Under the pieces are notes generated by a model that had not been told where the DNA came from, made no database searches, and saw only the letters and a program-made list of their open reading frames with translations. Below, one piece after another: positions 8,576 to 18,923 of a stretch of DNA of 64,000 nucleotides. Both the position numbers and the translations under genes were made by a program. Position 1 is the stretch's first letter; each line of letters begins with the position of its first letter. This DNA comes from Chitinophagaceae bacterium (GTDB taxonomy: Bacteria; Bacteroidota; Bacteroidia; Chitinophagales; Chitinophagaceae). The stretch covers positions 1-64,000 of the forward strand of contig JAOAGO010000007.1 of assembly GCA_026415715.1 (NCBI GenBank), given 5' to 3'.

Positions 8576-10735
8576 ATGATCATGACGGTAAAAAAAGACA
8601 TATTATGGAGAGTTTATCTGAGTTTTCTTGGCATAGTCGTGCTGGGGGTTGTCATATTAGTAAAAGCCCTGTACATACAATATGCTGAGGGAGGATACTG
8701 GCGAAGCCTGAGCGATAGTATATTTACTAAATATGTAACACTTCAGGCCCAACGGGGAAGTATTTTCAGCGAAGACGGACAACTGCTCAGCGCATCCATT
8801 CCCACATTTGATATTTATATGGATTTTCAGGCCGATGGACTTACGGAAGGTCGCGGAAAACGATTTTTTGAAAACGTTGATTCTTTGGCATTTTCATTGT
8901 CTGCTTTTTTTCGGGATAAAACACAGAAAGAATATAAAAAAGAACTCTTGCAGGCTTACAGAAAAAAACTCCGTTACTATCCGTTGAAAAAGAAATTAAC
9001 GTATGAAGAATACAAAATCATCAGAGAATTTCCATTAGCTCGTTTGGGAAAAAACAAAGGCGGATTTATTGTGGAAGTAAAGACCAAAAGACTTATGCCT
9101 TATGGCATGTTGGCAGGAAGAACCATAGGATTGTCCAGAGAACATATAGCCAGCGATGGTAAAATAAAAAAACAAAATGTTGGTATAGAAAAAAGTTACG
9201 ACTCGTTGCTCAGTGGTAAAGATGGTATGCAACTGGTACGTTTTGTTGCGGGGCAAGCCGCTATTCCCGTAGATGGTACACAAACAGAACCGGAACATGG
9301 AAAAGATATTTACATCACGCTGGACGTAAATATTCAGGATATTACACAAACCGCTTTAATGCGGGCTCTAACGGCATGTCAGGGGCCCTATGGATTGGCG
9401 ATTGTTATGGAAACAAAAACCGGAAAAATTAAAGCACTCTGTAATCTGGGAAGGCAACCCGACGGGTCGTATTACGAAGACGATAATTATGCCTTACGAA
9501 CCACCGAACCCGGCTCTACGCTTAAGCTCGTTACATTATTATCTGTATTGGAAAAAGGAAAAATTCGTCCGGATGAAGAGATTGAAATAGGCACTGCCGG
9601 AAAAGCCACGGTAGCAAATAAGATAATCACGGATGCGGAAAAACCACCAAAACCACGGCTTACGATTGATGAATGTTTTGCTCATAGTTCTAATATCGGG
9701 ATGAGTAAACTGGCCTGGAAAACATTTGGTGACAGACCAGCCGAATTCAGGGAATATTTTAAACGATTTAAGCTGGATGTCCGTTCTCCCATTGATTTAT
9801 CTGATGTGCCATCACCTTACATCGCACCGTTAAATCAAAAAGGGAGTCAGGTTGGGAATTTGCTCTGGATGAGCTTCGGATACGGTATTCGTATCAGCCC
9901 GTTGCACACGTTAACGCTGTATAACGCCGTGGCCAATGGCGGGCGAATGATGAAACCTTATCTCGTTTCCCGTGTGGAAAGCGAAGGTGTCATAATCAGG
10001 CAATTTGAACCGGAAGTATTAAAAGAAGCAATTTGCAAACCTCAGATTATTCAAAAAGCCCGAAAAGCATTAGAAAAAGTGGTAAAGGAAGGAACGGCCA
10101 GAAAAGTATTTCAGGACCTTCCTTTCCCGGTTGCGGGAAAAACGGGTACAGCCCATGTGTCGGATGGACCAATAAAATATTCACATGGAGTATATCAGGC
10201 TTCTTTTGTGGGATATTTCCCCGCAAATGATCCGCAATTCACATGCATGGTTTTAATCCGTACCCGGCCACATGATCCCAATCATTTCGGAAGCACGCTG
10301 GCTGCCCCTGTTTTTAAAGAAATAGCCCAAAGGTTATATCCGCTTTATGTACGAAAAGCCAAACATCAATCTCCGGTTTTTCGTCCTGACAGTGTAAAAG
10401 AATCCATTTCCTGCGTTGGCGCTTATCATGATTTTAAAACTTTTCTGAACGAATTAAATATTACCTATAATGATTCGGCTTCAGTTCAATCCGGATGGAA
10501 TCATTTGAATATTTCCGCAAAGAAAGAAACCATATTAAAAACAGCATATGGAGTTGAAACACAGAATAACATTATGCCGGATTTGAAAGGGTTGGGACTG
10601 AAAGATGCAATTTATTTATTGGAAAAATCAGGTTTGAAAGCAGAAATCAGAGGAAAGGGAAAAGTGATTTCTCAATCCGTTTCTCCCGGAAGTCGTATAA
10701 AAGAAGGAATTACAGTAATGCTGGTATTGGAATAA
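8576..10735 (+). CDS. ftsI: penicillin-binding protein FtsI with C-terminal PASTA domain
   Basis: Septal class B transpeptidase of 719 aa that crosslinks peptidoglycan at the division site. It has an N-terminal membrane anchor (about 10-30), a dimerisation domain containing QRGSIFSEDGQLL, and a transpeptidase domain. The active-site Ser314 is in PGSTLK; SSN is in AHSSNIGMSK (about 378-387), and KTGT is near residue 523 (AGKTGTAHVSDG). A single PASTA domain fills the last 60 residues (MPDLKGLGLKDAIYLLEKSG onward), common for Bacteroidota and linked in other bacteria to binding muropeptides. The ATG at 8576 is 10 bases after ftsL; another in-frame ATG is at 8582. Confidence 0.96.
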   Translation: MIMTVKKDILWRVYLSFLGIVVLGVVILVKALYIQYAEGGYWRSLSDSIFTKYVTLQAQRGSIFSEDGQLLSASIPTFDIYMDFQADGLTEGRGKRFFENVDSLAFSLSAFFRDKTQKEYKKELLQAYRKKLRYYPLKKKLTYEEYKIIREFPLARLGKNKGGFIVEVKTKRLMPYGMLAGRTIGLSREHIASDGKIKKQNVGIEKSYDSLLSGKDGMQLVRFVAGQAAIPVDGTQTEPEHGKDIYITLDVNIQDITQTALMRALTACQGPYGLAIVMETKTGKIKALCNLGRQPDGSYYEDDNYALRTTEPGSTLKLVTLLSVLEKGKIRPDEEIEIGTAGKATVANKIITDAEKPPKPRLTIDECFAHSSNIGMSKLAWKTFGDRPAEFREYFKRFKLDVRSPIDLSDVPSPYIAPLNQKGSQVGNLLWMSFGYGIRISPLHTLTLYNAVANGGRMMKPYLVSRVESEGVIIRQFEPEVLKEAICKPQIIQKARKALEKVVKEGTARKVFQDLPFPVAGKTGTAHVSDGPIKYSHGVYQASFVGYFPANDPQFTCMVLIRTRPHDPNHFGSTLAAPVFKEIAQRLYPLYVRKAKHQSPVFRPDSVKESISCVGAYHDFKTFLNELNITYNDSASVQSGWNHLNISAKKETILKTAYGVETQNNIMPDLKGLGLKDAIYLLEKSGLKAEIRGKGKVISQSVSPGSRIKEGITVMLVLE

Positions 10736-10749
10736 AAAAAAGTGTAACA

Positions 10750-12213
10750 ATGTTGCTTAGTGAAGTATTATATAAAACCCCGGTGCGCTCAGTCATTGGA
10801 AGTACTTCCTGCGAAGTAAAGGGGGTGACTTCAGATTCGCGAAGTGTTTCCTCCGGCTTTGTATTTATAGCCGTGAAAGGAATACAAAGCGACGGGCACC
10901 ATTTTATTCATGATGCAGTAGAGAACGGAGCGGCTGCCGTTGTGTGCGAAAAGATGCCCGAAACGATCCGGGAAGGCGTGGTGTATGTTCAGGTAGAAGA
11001 CAGCGCCCGGGCAGCCGGCATCATAGCGCATAACTTTTACGGAAAGCCATCAGAAAAATTAATTCTGGTTGGTGTAACGGGAACGAACGGTAAAACCACC
11101 ATTGCAACATTATTATATAAATTGTTTTCTGAGCTGGGATACACCTGCGGACTTATCAGCACCGTAGAAAATAAAATTGCGGAACAAAGTTTGCCTTCAA
11201 CACATACCACGCCGGATGCCATAAGCTTAAACCGTCTTTTACATGAAATGATGCGGAAGGGATGTTCTCATGTTTTCATGGAAACCAGTTCTCATGCCCT
11301 GCATCAGCAACGAGTAGCCGGCCTGCAATATACCGGCGCCATATTCAGCAACATTTCGCATGATCATCTCGATTATCATAAAACTTTTGATGAATACATG
11401 AGAGTAAAAAAATCATTTTTTGACGGACTGGAAGAAAAAGCGTTTGCTCTGAGTAATGCCGATGATAAAAGAGGAGAATACATGTTGCAAAATACTAAAG
11501 CAAAAAAATATTACTACAGTTTGCGTAAGCCGGCTGATTTTAAGGGTAAAATTCTGGACAATACCCTCGATGGCCTGCAAATGATTATTGATGATAAAGA
11601 AGTGCATTTCCGTTTGTTCGGCGAATTTAATGCCAGTAATCTGATGGCAGTTTATGGGGCTGCAAGATGTTTGGGGGAAGAAAAAGATAAAGTACTGTGC
11701 AAAATGAGTAATCTGACCGGCGCGGAAGGAAGACTGGATTTCATCGTTTCTCCGGAAGAAAAAATTATGGCGATTGTGGATTATGCCCACACTCCCGATG
11801 CGTTGCATAATGTTCTTTCTACCATAAGCAGCTTAAGAAAAAATCAGGGAAAACTGATTACCGTAGTGGGTTGCGGAGGCGATAGAGATAAAACAAAGCG
11901 GCCGGTTATGGGTAAAACGGCTTGCGAACTGAGCGATGTGGCCATATTTACAAGCGACAATCCCAGAAGCGAAGCGCCTGAAAAAATTATTCAGGATATG
12001 GAAAACGGCGTAACGCCGGCTCTGAAAAAAAAACTCATTACCATCTCAGACCGGAAAGAAGCAATAAAAACGGCCGTGATGCTGGCCCGGCCCGGCGACA
12101 TTATTCTGATAGCCGGAAAAGGGCATGAAAAATATCAGGAAGTAAATGGAGTAAAATATCCTTTTGATGATAAACAGGTAGTGAGTGAAATGTTCGGTTT
12201 ATTGAAAAAATAA
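10750..12213 (+). CDS. murE: UDP-MurNAc-tripeptide synthetase (meso-DAP adding)
   Basis: Cytoplasmic Mur ligase of 487 aa that adds the third residue to the UDP-MurNAc-dipeptide. The ATP loop GVTGTNGKTT is at 108-117; TTPD, METSSHAL and NISHDHLDYH follow. DNPR at 403-406 is the signature for meso-diaminopimelate as substrate rather than lysine. GKGHEKYQ near the end belongs to the C-terminal domain. It starts 14 bases after ftsI and is followed 27 bases later by mraY. Confidence 0.97.
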   Translation: MLLSEVLYKTPVRSVIGSTSCEVKGVTSDSRSVSSGFVFIAVKGIQSDGHHFIHDAVENGAAAVVCEKMPETIREGVVYVQVEDSARAAGIIAHNFYGKPSEKLILVGVTGTNGKTTIATLLYKLFSELGYTCGLISTVENKIAEQSLPSTHTTPDAISLNRLLHEMMRKGCSHVFMETSSHALHQQRVAGLQYTGAIFSNISHDHLDYHKTFDEYMRVKKSFFDGLEEKAFALSNADDKRGEYMLQNTKAKKYYYSLRKPADFKGKILDNTLDGLQMIIDDKEVHFRLFGEFNASNLMAVYGAARCLGEEKDKVLCKMSNLTGAEGRLDFIVSPEEKIMAIVDYAHTPDALHNVLSTISSLRKNQGKLITVVGCGGDRDKTKRPVMGKTACELSDVAIFTSDNPRSEAPEKIIQDMENGVTPALKKKLITISDRKEAIKTAVMLARPGDIILIAGKGHEKYQEVNGVKYPFDDKQVVSEMFGLLKK

Positions 12214-12240
12214 AAATTCATTGAGACAAAATTGTAAAGA

Positions 12241-13518
12241 ATGCTGTATCACATTGTAGAATGGTTGCATAGCGAAGGAATACGATTTCCCGGCAGCAGG
12301 TTATTTGAATACATTACCTTCAGAGTGCTGGCGGGCGTTATTTTATCACTTTTCATTACCATTTTCTACGGCAAACGACTGATTCGCTTTCTTCAAAAAA
12401 AGCAGATAGGTGAAAGCATTCGCGATGAAGGACTTGCCGGGCAGCAAAGTAAGGCGGGAACGCCTACCATGGGAGGTATTATCATTATTCTTGCCATCAT
12501 CATTCCTACGCTTTTATTGGCCGACCTCACGAATGTATATGTTCAGGTGATGTTAATCAGCACCCTGTGGATGGGAATCATCGGTTTTATTGACGATTAT
12601 CTGAAGTTGCAGGCCAAAAAAGCTGCTCAGGAAAAAGGAGAGGAATATAAAAAATCAAATAAAGACGGATTAGCGGCGCGATTTAAAATTTTAGGACAGG
12701 TAGGGTTGGGCATACTGGTTGGAGCAACCCTTTATTTTCACCCGGAGGTAAAAATCTGGCGTGAATATGTTGGAAAAAACCCTGCCGCTGACCCGGCTGT
12801 ATTTTCGAAAGTTGTTGAAGGAAAAACCAAATATTTTGTGGAAACCAAAACGCCGATTACTACAATTCCCTTTGTTAAAAATCATGAATTTAACTATTCA
12901 AAACTGCTGCCTCCCGCTTTGCGAAAATATACCTGGCTGCTGTACATACTGATTGTCATATTTATCATCACTGCTGTTTCCAACGGAGCAAATCTTACAG
13001 ACGGACTGGACGGACTCGCAACCGGTGTTTCAGCCATCATAGGCGCATTGCTTGGCATCTTTGCCTATGCCAGCGGTAACCTGGTTTTTGCAGACTACCT
13101 GAACATAATGTACATACCCAATCTAGGCGAATTATCCATTTACATTGCTGCCCTGATAGGCGCCTGTATAGGATTTCTTTGGTACAATTCATTTCCGGCT
13201 CAGATGTTTATGGGCGATACCGGAAGCCTGATGCTGGGGGGAGTCATTGCTGCACTCTCCATTATCGTACATAAGGAGTTGCTCATACCGGTGTTTTGCG
13301 GAATATTCTTCGTTGAGTCTTTAAGTGTAATTCTTCAGGTGGGGTATTTCAAATACACCAAAAAAAAGTATGGGGCCGGAAGAAGAATATTTCTGAAAGC
13401 GCCCTTGCATCATCATTATCAGGTTAAGGGATATCATGAAGTAAAAATTGTAACAAGATTCTGGATTATCACCGTGTTGTTGGTTGTGCTGTCGGTAGTA
13501 ACACTGAAACTCAGATAG
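12241..13518 (+). CDS. mraY: phospho-MurNAc-pentapeptide transferase, long form
   Basis: Integral membrane enzyme that moves phospho-MurNAc-pentapeptide onto undecaprenyl phosphate to make lipid I. Motifs: GTPTMGGI, IGFIDDYLKL with the conserved Asp pair, NLTDGLDGLATG, FMGDTGSLMLGG and APLHHHYQ. At 425 aa it exceeds the usual 360 because of an extra segment of about 60 residues (about 175-235, containing WREYVGKNPAADP and VETKTPITTIPF), predicted to lie between membrane helices. This insert is typical of Bacteroidota MraY. The next gene follows after 176 bases, the largest gap in the cluster, which holds only a -7-like TACCCTTTG with wrong spacing. Confidence 0.96.
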   Translation: MLYHIVEWLHSEGIRFPGSRLFEYITFRVLAGVILSLFITIFYGKRLIRFLQKKQIGESIRDEGLAGQQSKAGTPTMGGIIIILAIIIPTLLLADLTNVYVQVMLISTLWMGIIGFIDDYLKLQAKKAAQEKGEEYKKSNKDGLAARFKILGQVGLGILVGATLYFHPEVKIWREYVGKNPAADPAVFSKVVEGKTKYFVETKTPITTIPFVKNHEFNYSKLLPPALRKYTWLLYILIVIFIITAVSNGANLTDGLDGLATGVSAIIGALLGIFAYASGNLVFADYLNIMYIPNLGELSIYIAALIGACIGFLWYNSFPAQMFMGDTGSLMLGGVIAALSIIVHKELLIPVFCGIFFVESLSVILQVGYFKYTKKKYGAGRRIFLKAPLHHHYQVKGYHEVKIVTRFWIITVLLVVLSVVTLKLR

Positions 13519-13694
13519 CCAAATAAATCAATACCAGAAGACAAAATGAATAGAATGAAAAACCAAATATGTACCCTTTGAAAAAGTAAATAGGCAGTAA
13601 CGAGTTGACATGCAGTTGTACTAAAATCGATGCTTATGAAAAATCTTTTCCGTACCCATGAATAAATTCTGAAGTATTTATTAAAGAAAGGCTT

Positions 13695-15050
13695 ATGCCT
13701 GAACGTATTGTCATTATTGGCGGAGGGGAAAGCGGAACGGGTGCTGCCTTACTGGCAAGCCAGAAAGGATTTGAAGTTTTTTTATCTGATGCCGGTTCTT
13801 TGAAAGAGGAATACCGTAACGAACTTTCGCATCACGGGATTGCATTTGAAGAAGGGGGTCATTCATTGGATAATATACTCAACGCCGACTACGTGGTCAA
13901 GAGCCCGGGTATATCTGATAAAACAGAGATCATCAAAGCCATCAGAGAAAAAGGAATCCGCATCATCGGCGAAGTAGAATTTGCTTTCCATTTTAAAGGA
14001 AAAGGAAGAATAGTGGCAATAACGGGTACTAACGGAAAAAGCACTACCACGGTATTAACCTACCATTTGTTTCGGAATGCGGGTTTAGATTGTGCGGCAT
14101 GCGGCAACATCGGATATTCTTTTGCCCGCCAGGTAGTTTTTAAACCCTGTGATGTGTATGTGTTGGAGATCAGTTCTTTTCAGTTAGATGATATTGTGGA
14201 TTTCCGTCCGGAAATAGCCATATTGACGAATATTACGGAAGACCATCTGGATCGTTACGATTATCAGTTTGAAAAATATATACGAAGCAAATTCCGGATT
14301 GTGATGAATCAGAAAGAAAACGATGCATTCATATATAATGCGGATGATGAAGTCATAACAAAGGCAATGAATCAGCCGGGGTTTATCGGATATGATATCA
14401 AATCAACCTTATTTCCAATCAGTATGAAAAAAGAAATACCTATGGGAGCTTTTATTAAAGACGGTGACATGTATTTACGAACCGGTAATGAATTTACCCG
14501 AATGAGCATTTTTGATTTTGCTTTAAAAGGTAAACATAATTATTATAATACCATGGCAGCTTGTGTAGCTTCATCTTTGATGGAAATCAGAAACGAAAAA
14601 ATCAGAGAAGCGTTACGAAGTTTTGAAGCTCTGGAACACCGGATGGAACCTGTAGCAACCATCCGGGGCGTAGAATTTATTAACGACAGCAAATCCACGA
14701 ATGTAAATTCTACCTGGTATGCTTTGGAAAGTATGACAAAACCCGTCATTCTGATTTTGGGGGGCCTGGACAAAGGCAATGACTATTCTTTATTAACCGA
14801 CCTGGTAAAAGAAAAAGTGAAAGCCATTGTTTGTCTTGGTAAAGATAACCGCAGAATTCATGAAGCATTTCAGAGTATTGTTCCGGTGATAATTGATACG
14901 GACAGCGCTGAAAAAGCAGTGCATGCAGCATACCGGTTGGCCGAAAAAGGAGACGTGGTTTTACTCAGTCCGGCTTGCGCCAGTTTTGATTTATTCAAAA
15001 ATTATGAAGACCGGGGTAAACAGTTTAAGAAAGCAGTAAAGGAATTATAA
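13695..15050 (+). CDS. murD: UDP-MurNAc-alanine--D-glutamate ligase
   Basis: Mur ligase of 451 aa that adds D-glutamate to UDP-MurNAc-L-alanine. The N-terminal Rossmann-like motif is IIGGGESGTGAALLA, followed by VVKSPGIS. The ATP loop ITGTNGKSTTT lies near 110-119, with EISSFQLDD, LTNITEDHLDRY, EHRMEP, FINDSKSTN and LILGGLDKG downstream, and LSPACASFDLF near the C-terminus. All catalytic motifs are intact. ftsW begins 15 bases later. Confidence 0.97.
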   Translation: MPERIVIIGGGESGTGAALLASQKGFEVFLSDAGSLKEEYRNELSHHGIAFEEGGHSLDNILNADYVVKSPGISDKTEIIKAIREKGIRIIGEVEFAFHFKGKGRIVAITGTNGKSTTTVLTYHLFRNAGLDCAACGNIGYSFARQVVFKPCDVYVLEISSFQLDDIVDFRPEIAILTNITEDHLDRYDYQFEKYIRSKFRIVMNQKENDAFIYNADDEVITKAMNQPGFIGYDIKSTLFPISMKKEIPMGAFIKDGDMYLRTGNEFTRMSIFDFALKGKHNYYNTMAACVASSLMEIRNEKIREALRSFEALEHRMEPVATIRGVEFINDSKSTNVNSTWYALESMTKPVILILGGLDKGNDYSLLTDLVKEKVKAIVCLGKDNRRIHEAFQSIVPVIIDTDSAEKAVHAAYRLAEKGDVVLLSPACASFDLFKNYEDRGKQFKKAVKEL

Positions 15051-15065
15051 AAACGTATTCAATAC

Positions 15066-16346
15066 ATGGAATATGTAAAAAACATATCACAGGACAAATT
15101 AAAACCTTTGCAGTGGAAAGATCTGCTGTGGAAAAAAGCAGGGGGTGATAAAGTCATCTGGGCGCTGGTAATTATGCTGGCGCTGATTTCCATGTTGGCT
15201 GTGTACAGCGCTACGGGTTCGCTGGCTTACAAAAACTTTCGTGGCAACACTGAAATTTATTTGTTGAAACAGTTAGCTTTTATTTTCTGCGGCATATTGA
15301 TAATTTACATAGCGCATCGCCTTCCCTATACGTTCTATTCCCGAATTGCCACAGGACTCTTTTTGATTTCTATTCCTTTATTGATATATACCTTGTTTTT
15401 CGGCGTAAAAATGAATGAAGGAAGCCGTTGGATACGTTTGCCTTTCATTCATGTAACATTGCAAACTTCCGACTTTGCCCGACTGGCCTTGTTTCTGTAT
15501 CTGGCAAGGGTACTGAGCCGAAAACAAAACGTGATCAAAGATTTCAGAAAGGGATATCTGCCGTTGTTGATACCCGTGGTGATAATTTGTTTACTGATTG
15601 CACCAGCCAACTTATCCACGGCGCTTTTGTTGGGCGGCAGTTGCCTGTTGCTTTTGTTTATCGGAAGAGCCAGCATAAAACATTTGATGCTTACGGTTCT
15701 GGTTGCGCTGATTCCTTTTTTACTTCTTGTTATGGCAGCAGTTGTTCAACATAAAAAAAGCAACGGTGAGGAAGAATATTTCAGAAACGGTAAAACCGTT
15801 TTAACCGGAAGGGTAGAAACCTGGATATCAAGAATTGAAACCTTTCTGTACGGAAAGAAAGGATATGGAGATGACGATACGTATCAAACGAATCAGGCAA
15901 AAATTGCGATTGCTAAAGGCGGATTAACGGGAAAAGGTCCGGGAAACAGCACGACCCGTGATTTTTTACCACAGGCGTATAACGATTTCATTTACGCCAT
16001 CATTATTGAAGAATACGGACTCATGGGAGGACTATTTACTATGTTCATTTATCTGGTATTCCTGTACCGAAGCATCAGAATTTATAAACGTTGCCCTTAT
16101 GCTTTTGGAGCCTTTCTGGCATTAGGGCTTAGTTTCACTTTGGTCATTCAGGCCATGGCAAACATGGCGGTTACGGTAAATCTTTTTCCCGTAACCGGTA
16201 TCACACTTCCGTTGGTCAGTATGGGTGGAAGCAGCTTTTTATTTACCTGTCTTTCTATCGGAATGATCTTAAGTGTTTCGAGAAACACGGAAAATCCGGA
16301 TCAGAATATTTCAACCGACTTAATGAACAGCGAATCTGATGAATAA
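15066..16346 (+). CDS. ftsW: FtsW, SEDS-family septal peptidoglycan polymerase
   Basis: Polytopic membrane protein of 426 aa that polymerises lipid II at the septum with FtsI. It shows about ten hydrophobic segments, the conserved GSRWIRLP after the third or fourth segment, the GKGPGNSTTRDFLPQAYNDFIYAIIIEE loop region (motif split over about 290-320) and LPLVSMGGSSFLF near the C-terminus. A cytoplasmic N-terminal extension of about 30 residues precedes the first segment. It overlaps murG by 8 bases, suggesting translational coupling. The septal assignment (FtsW not RodA) comes from the cluster context. Confidence 0.95.
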   Translation: MEYVKNISQDKLKPLQWKDLLWKKAGGDKVIWALVIMLALISMLAVYSATGSLAYKNFRGNTEIYLLKQLAFIFCGILIIYIAHRLPYTFYSRIATGLFLISIPLLIYTLFFGVKMNEGSRWIRLPFIHVTLQTSDFARLALFLYLARVLSRKQNVIKDFRKGYLPLLIPVVIICLLIAPANLSTALLLGGSCLLLLFIGRASIKHLMLTVLVALIPFLLLVMAAVVQHKKSNGEEEYFRNGKTVLTGRVETWISRIETFLYGKKGYGDDDTYQTNQAKIAIAKGGLTGKGPGNSTTRDFLPQAYNDFIYAIIIEEYGLMGGLFTMFIYLVFLYRSIRIYKRCPYAFGAFLALGLSFTLVIQAMANMAVTVNLFPVTGITLPLVSMGGSSFLFTCLSIGMILSVSRNTENPDQNISTDLMNSESDE

Positions 16347-17433
16347 AAAAATTATCATAGCAGGCGGCGGAACGGGCGGGCATATTTTTCCTGCTTTGTC
16401 CATTGCTCAGGCGTTAAAACAAATGGCACCGGGCACCGAAATTCTGTTTGTCGGCGCCAAAGGAAAAATGGAAATGGAAAAAATTCCGCAAGCCGGATTT
16501 CCTGTTGTGGGTCTGGATATTGCCGGATGGAACCGCAGCTCTTTGATAAAAAACATCAAACTCCCATTTAAGTTAATGAAAAGCTTCTGGCAGGTTCGTC
16601 AGATTTTTAAAACATTCAGACCGGATGCCGTAATCGGTGTAGGAGGATATTCCAGCTTTCCGGTTTTACGCTATGCACAGGCCAAAGGAATCAAAACCTT
16701 TATTCACGAATCAAACTCTTTTGCCGGAAAATCAAATATCTGGCTCGGAAAAAAAGCTACAAGAATTTTTACCGGTACAGAGGGAATGGAAAAATTTTTT
16801 CCGAAGGAAAAAATATGCGTTAGCGGAAACCCGGTCAGAAAAAATATCTGCCGGATTACCATCACTAAAGAAGAAGCCCTGCGTCAGTTTGGCCTGGCTT
16901 TGGGAAAGAAAACCTTTTTAGTGGTTGGAGGAAGCCAGGGTGCCCGATCTATTAACGAGGCGATTGACAAAGGGCTGGAAAAATTATTGAATGCGGGTTT
17001 GCAGGTAATATGGCAAACCGGAATTCCGTATGCCGACAAAGCCAAAACACGAAGTGATGGAAAAGAAGGTGTTTGGACGGGAGCATTTATTCAGCACATG
17101 GAAGTGGCTTATGCGGCAGCCGATCTTGTGGTTTCCAGAGCCGGCGCAATTACCGTAGCTGAATTGTGTGTGGTAAAAAAGCCCGTCATTTTTGTTCCGT
17201 ATCCCCATGCGGCAGAAGATCATCAGACTAAAAATGCTGAAAGACTGGTTAGAAAAAATGCAGCATGGATGGTAAAAGATAATGAAGCAGAGGAAAAACT
17301 CGTGCCCGCCATCATTGAATTATCCGGTAATGAGGAAAAAATGAGCGAACTGATTCAAAATATCGGAAAACTCGCCGTTACAGATGCCGACGAAAAAATA
17401 GCGATGGAAATTCTGAAATGGATTGAAAAATGA
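16339..17433 (+). CDS. murG: UDP-GlcNAc:lipid I N-acetylglucosaminyltransferase
   Basis: Peripheral membrane GT28 glycosyltransferase of 364 aa that converts lipid I to lipid II. The N-terminal GGGTGGHIFPALSIA, GVGGYSSFPVL, HESNSFAGKSN, GNPVRK, VVGGSQGARSIN and SRAGAITVAEL motifs are all present in the right order. ATG at 16339 lies within the end of ftsW. Its TGA overlaps the murC ATG in the four-base ATGA. Confidence 0.97.
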   Translation: MNKKIIIAGGGTGGHIFPALSIAQALKQMAPGTEILFVGAKGKMEMEKIPQAGFPVVGLDIAGWNRSSLIKNIKLPFKLMKSFWQVRQIFKTFRPDAVIGVGGYSSFPVLRYAQAKGIKTFIHESNSFAGKSNIWLGKKATRIFTGTEGMEKFFPKEKICVSGNPVRKNICRITITKEEALRQFGLALGKKTFLVVGGSQGARSINEAIDKGLEKLLNAGLQVIWQTGIPYADKAKTRSDGKEGVWTGAFIQHMEVAYAAADLVVSRAGAITVAELCVVKKPVIFVPYPHAAEDHQTKNAERLVRKNAAWMVKDNEAEEKLVPAIIELSGNEEKMSELIQNIGKLAVTDADEKIAMEILKWIEK

Positions 17434-18923
17434 GCCTGATGAATCATAACATAATAAAGAAATTACTCAGCGTTTCTCAGGCAGAAATGCAAGGCGGGCA
17501 CTTTACGGGCCATGAGGATCTATTGACTAAAATCAGGGATAAAAATCATTTGCTGAAATCGATATATTTTTTAGGCATTGGTGGCATTGGCATGAGTGCA
17601 CTGGCAAAATATTTTCACGAAAAGGGTGTAAAAGTAAGCGGATACGACAGGGAAAAAACTGAACTGACCCGGGAAATGGAATTGTCAGGCATTTCCATAC
17701 ATTATACGGAAGATATTTCAGCGCTGCCCGAGCAAATTGATATGGTTGTGTTTACGCCGGCTATTCCACCCGATCATCAGGAACTGGTTTATCTGAAACA
17801 AAAGGGACATCCGCTATTCAAGAGAAGCGATGTGCTGAGGTTGATAACGGAACAAACATTTAATATCTGTGTTGCCGGCACTCACGGAAAAACAACAATT
17901 ACCGCAATGGTGGCACATATTCTCAGGTCGGGCGGATATGGTTGCAACGCTTTTCTGGGTGGAATTTCAGTGAATTATCAAACAAATTACTGGAGCCATC
18001 CGAATCGGGTAGTGGTGGTTGAAGCTGACGAATATGATAAAAGCTTTCTGAAACTTTCACCGGATATTGCCGTTATCACTGCCATGGATCCCGATCATCT
18101 GGATATATACGGAACGGTTGAAGCCATGGAAGAGGCTTACATACAATTCACCGGTAAAATCCGCGACGGCGGTCTTTTGATTCATCAGTTCGGACTCAAG
18201 AGGGCAAAGAACTTTAAGGCGTCGAGAATATTAACATATAGTCTCCAAAATCCTTCTGCCGATGTATATGCTGATGAGATTCGTATGCATAACGGGAAAT
18301 ACAAATTCGACATAGTTTACAAGGGGAATCGTTGGAACGGATTTGTTTTGCAAACCGGAGGCATGTATAATGTAGAAAATGCCGTGGCAGCTGTTTCTGT
18401 TGCAGCGGAATTGAATATAGAAGAAGAAAAAATAAAAGAAGCCATCTGCTCATTTCAGGGAGTAAAACGAAGATTTGAATATAAAATCTGCACCAGGGAG
18501 ATGGTATTTATAGATGACTATGCGCACCACCCGGAAGAGTTGAAAGCCCTGATTCGCGGCGCAAATACATTGTTTCCCGGAAGAAAATGTACCGTGGTAT
18601 TTCAGCCCCATTTGTTTTCCCGAACCAAAGACCTGGCAGATGCATTTGCGGAAGCGTTGGAGTTGGCGCATGAAGTCATTTTGTTGCCCATCTATCCGGC
18701 AAGAGAACAGTCCGTTGAAGGCGTAACCAGTGAATTAATAGCCAAAAAAATAAAAAACACGAAAAAGGCCGTGATGACGAAAGATGAGTTTCTGACCTGG
18801 ATAGAACACACTTATTCAAAATCTATCAACAGGGAGTTTGGCGAAATGCTGATTATGGCAGGTGCGGGCGATATAGATAAACTGGCAGACCCGGTTCAGA
18901 AAATATTAATGAAAGCATTATGA
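17430..18923 (+). CDS. murC: UDP-MurNAc--L-alanine ligase
   Basis: First Mur ligase of the pathway (497 aa), joining L-alanine to UDP-MurNAc. The Rossmann motif FLGIGGIGMSALA is near 48-60, FTPAIP follows, the ATP loop GTHGKTT is at 150-156, then VVEADEYDKSF, DPDHLDIYG and DYAHHPEE. An N-terminal extension of about 45 residues before the Rossmann motif is longer than in most MurC. The chosen start overlaps the murG stop as ATGA; an in-frame ATG at codon 20 would give a shorter form. It overlaps ftsQ the same way. No murB or ddl lies between murC and ftsQ. Confidence 0.96.
   Translation: MSLMNHNIIKKLLSVSQAEMQGGHFTGHEDLLTKIRDKNHLLKSIYFLGIGGIGMSALAKYFHEKGVKVSGYDREKTELTREMELSGISIHYTEDISALPEQIDMVVFTPAIPPDHQELVYLKQKGHPLFKRSDVLRLITEQTFNICVAGTHGKTTITAMVAHILRSGGYGCNAFLGGISVNYQTNYWSHPNRVVVVEADEYDKSFLKLSPDIAVITAMDPDHLDIYGTVEAMEEAYIQFTGKIRDGGLLIHQFGLKRAKNFKASRILTYSLQNPSADVYADEIRMHNGKYKFDIVYKGNRWNGFVLQTGGMYNVENAVAAVSVAAELNIEEEKIKEAICSFQGVKRRFEYKICTREMVFIDDYAHHPEELKALIRGANTLFPGRKCTVVFQPHLFSRTKDLADAFAEALELAHEVILLPIYPAREQSVEGVTSELIAKKIKNTKKAVMTKDEFLTWIEHTYSKSINREFGEMLIMAGAGDIDKLADPVQKILMKAL

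Noticed and set aside
13572-13580. TACCCTTTG before murD as a promoter
   Set aside because: It has three bases instead of two between TA and TTTG, and lies 114 bases before murD inside a co-oriented operon; evidence is too thin.
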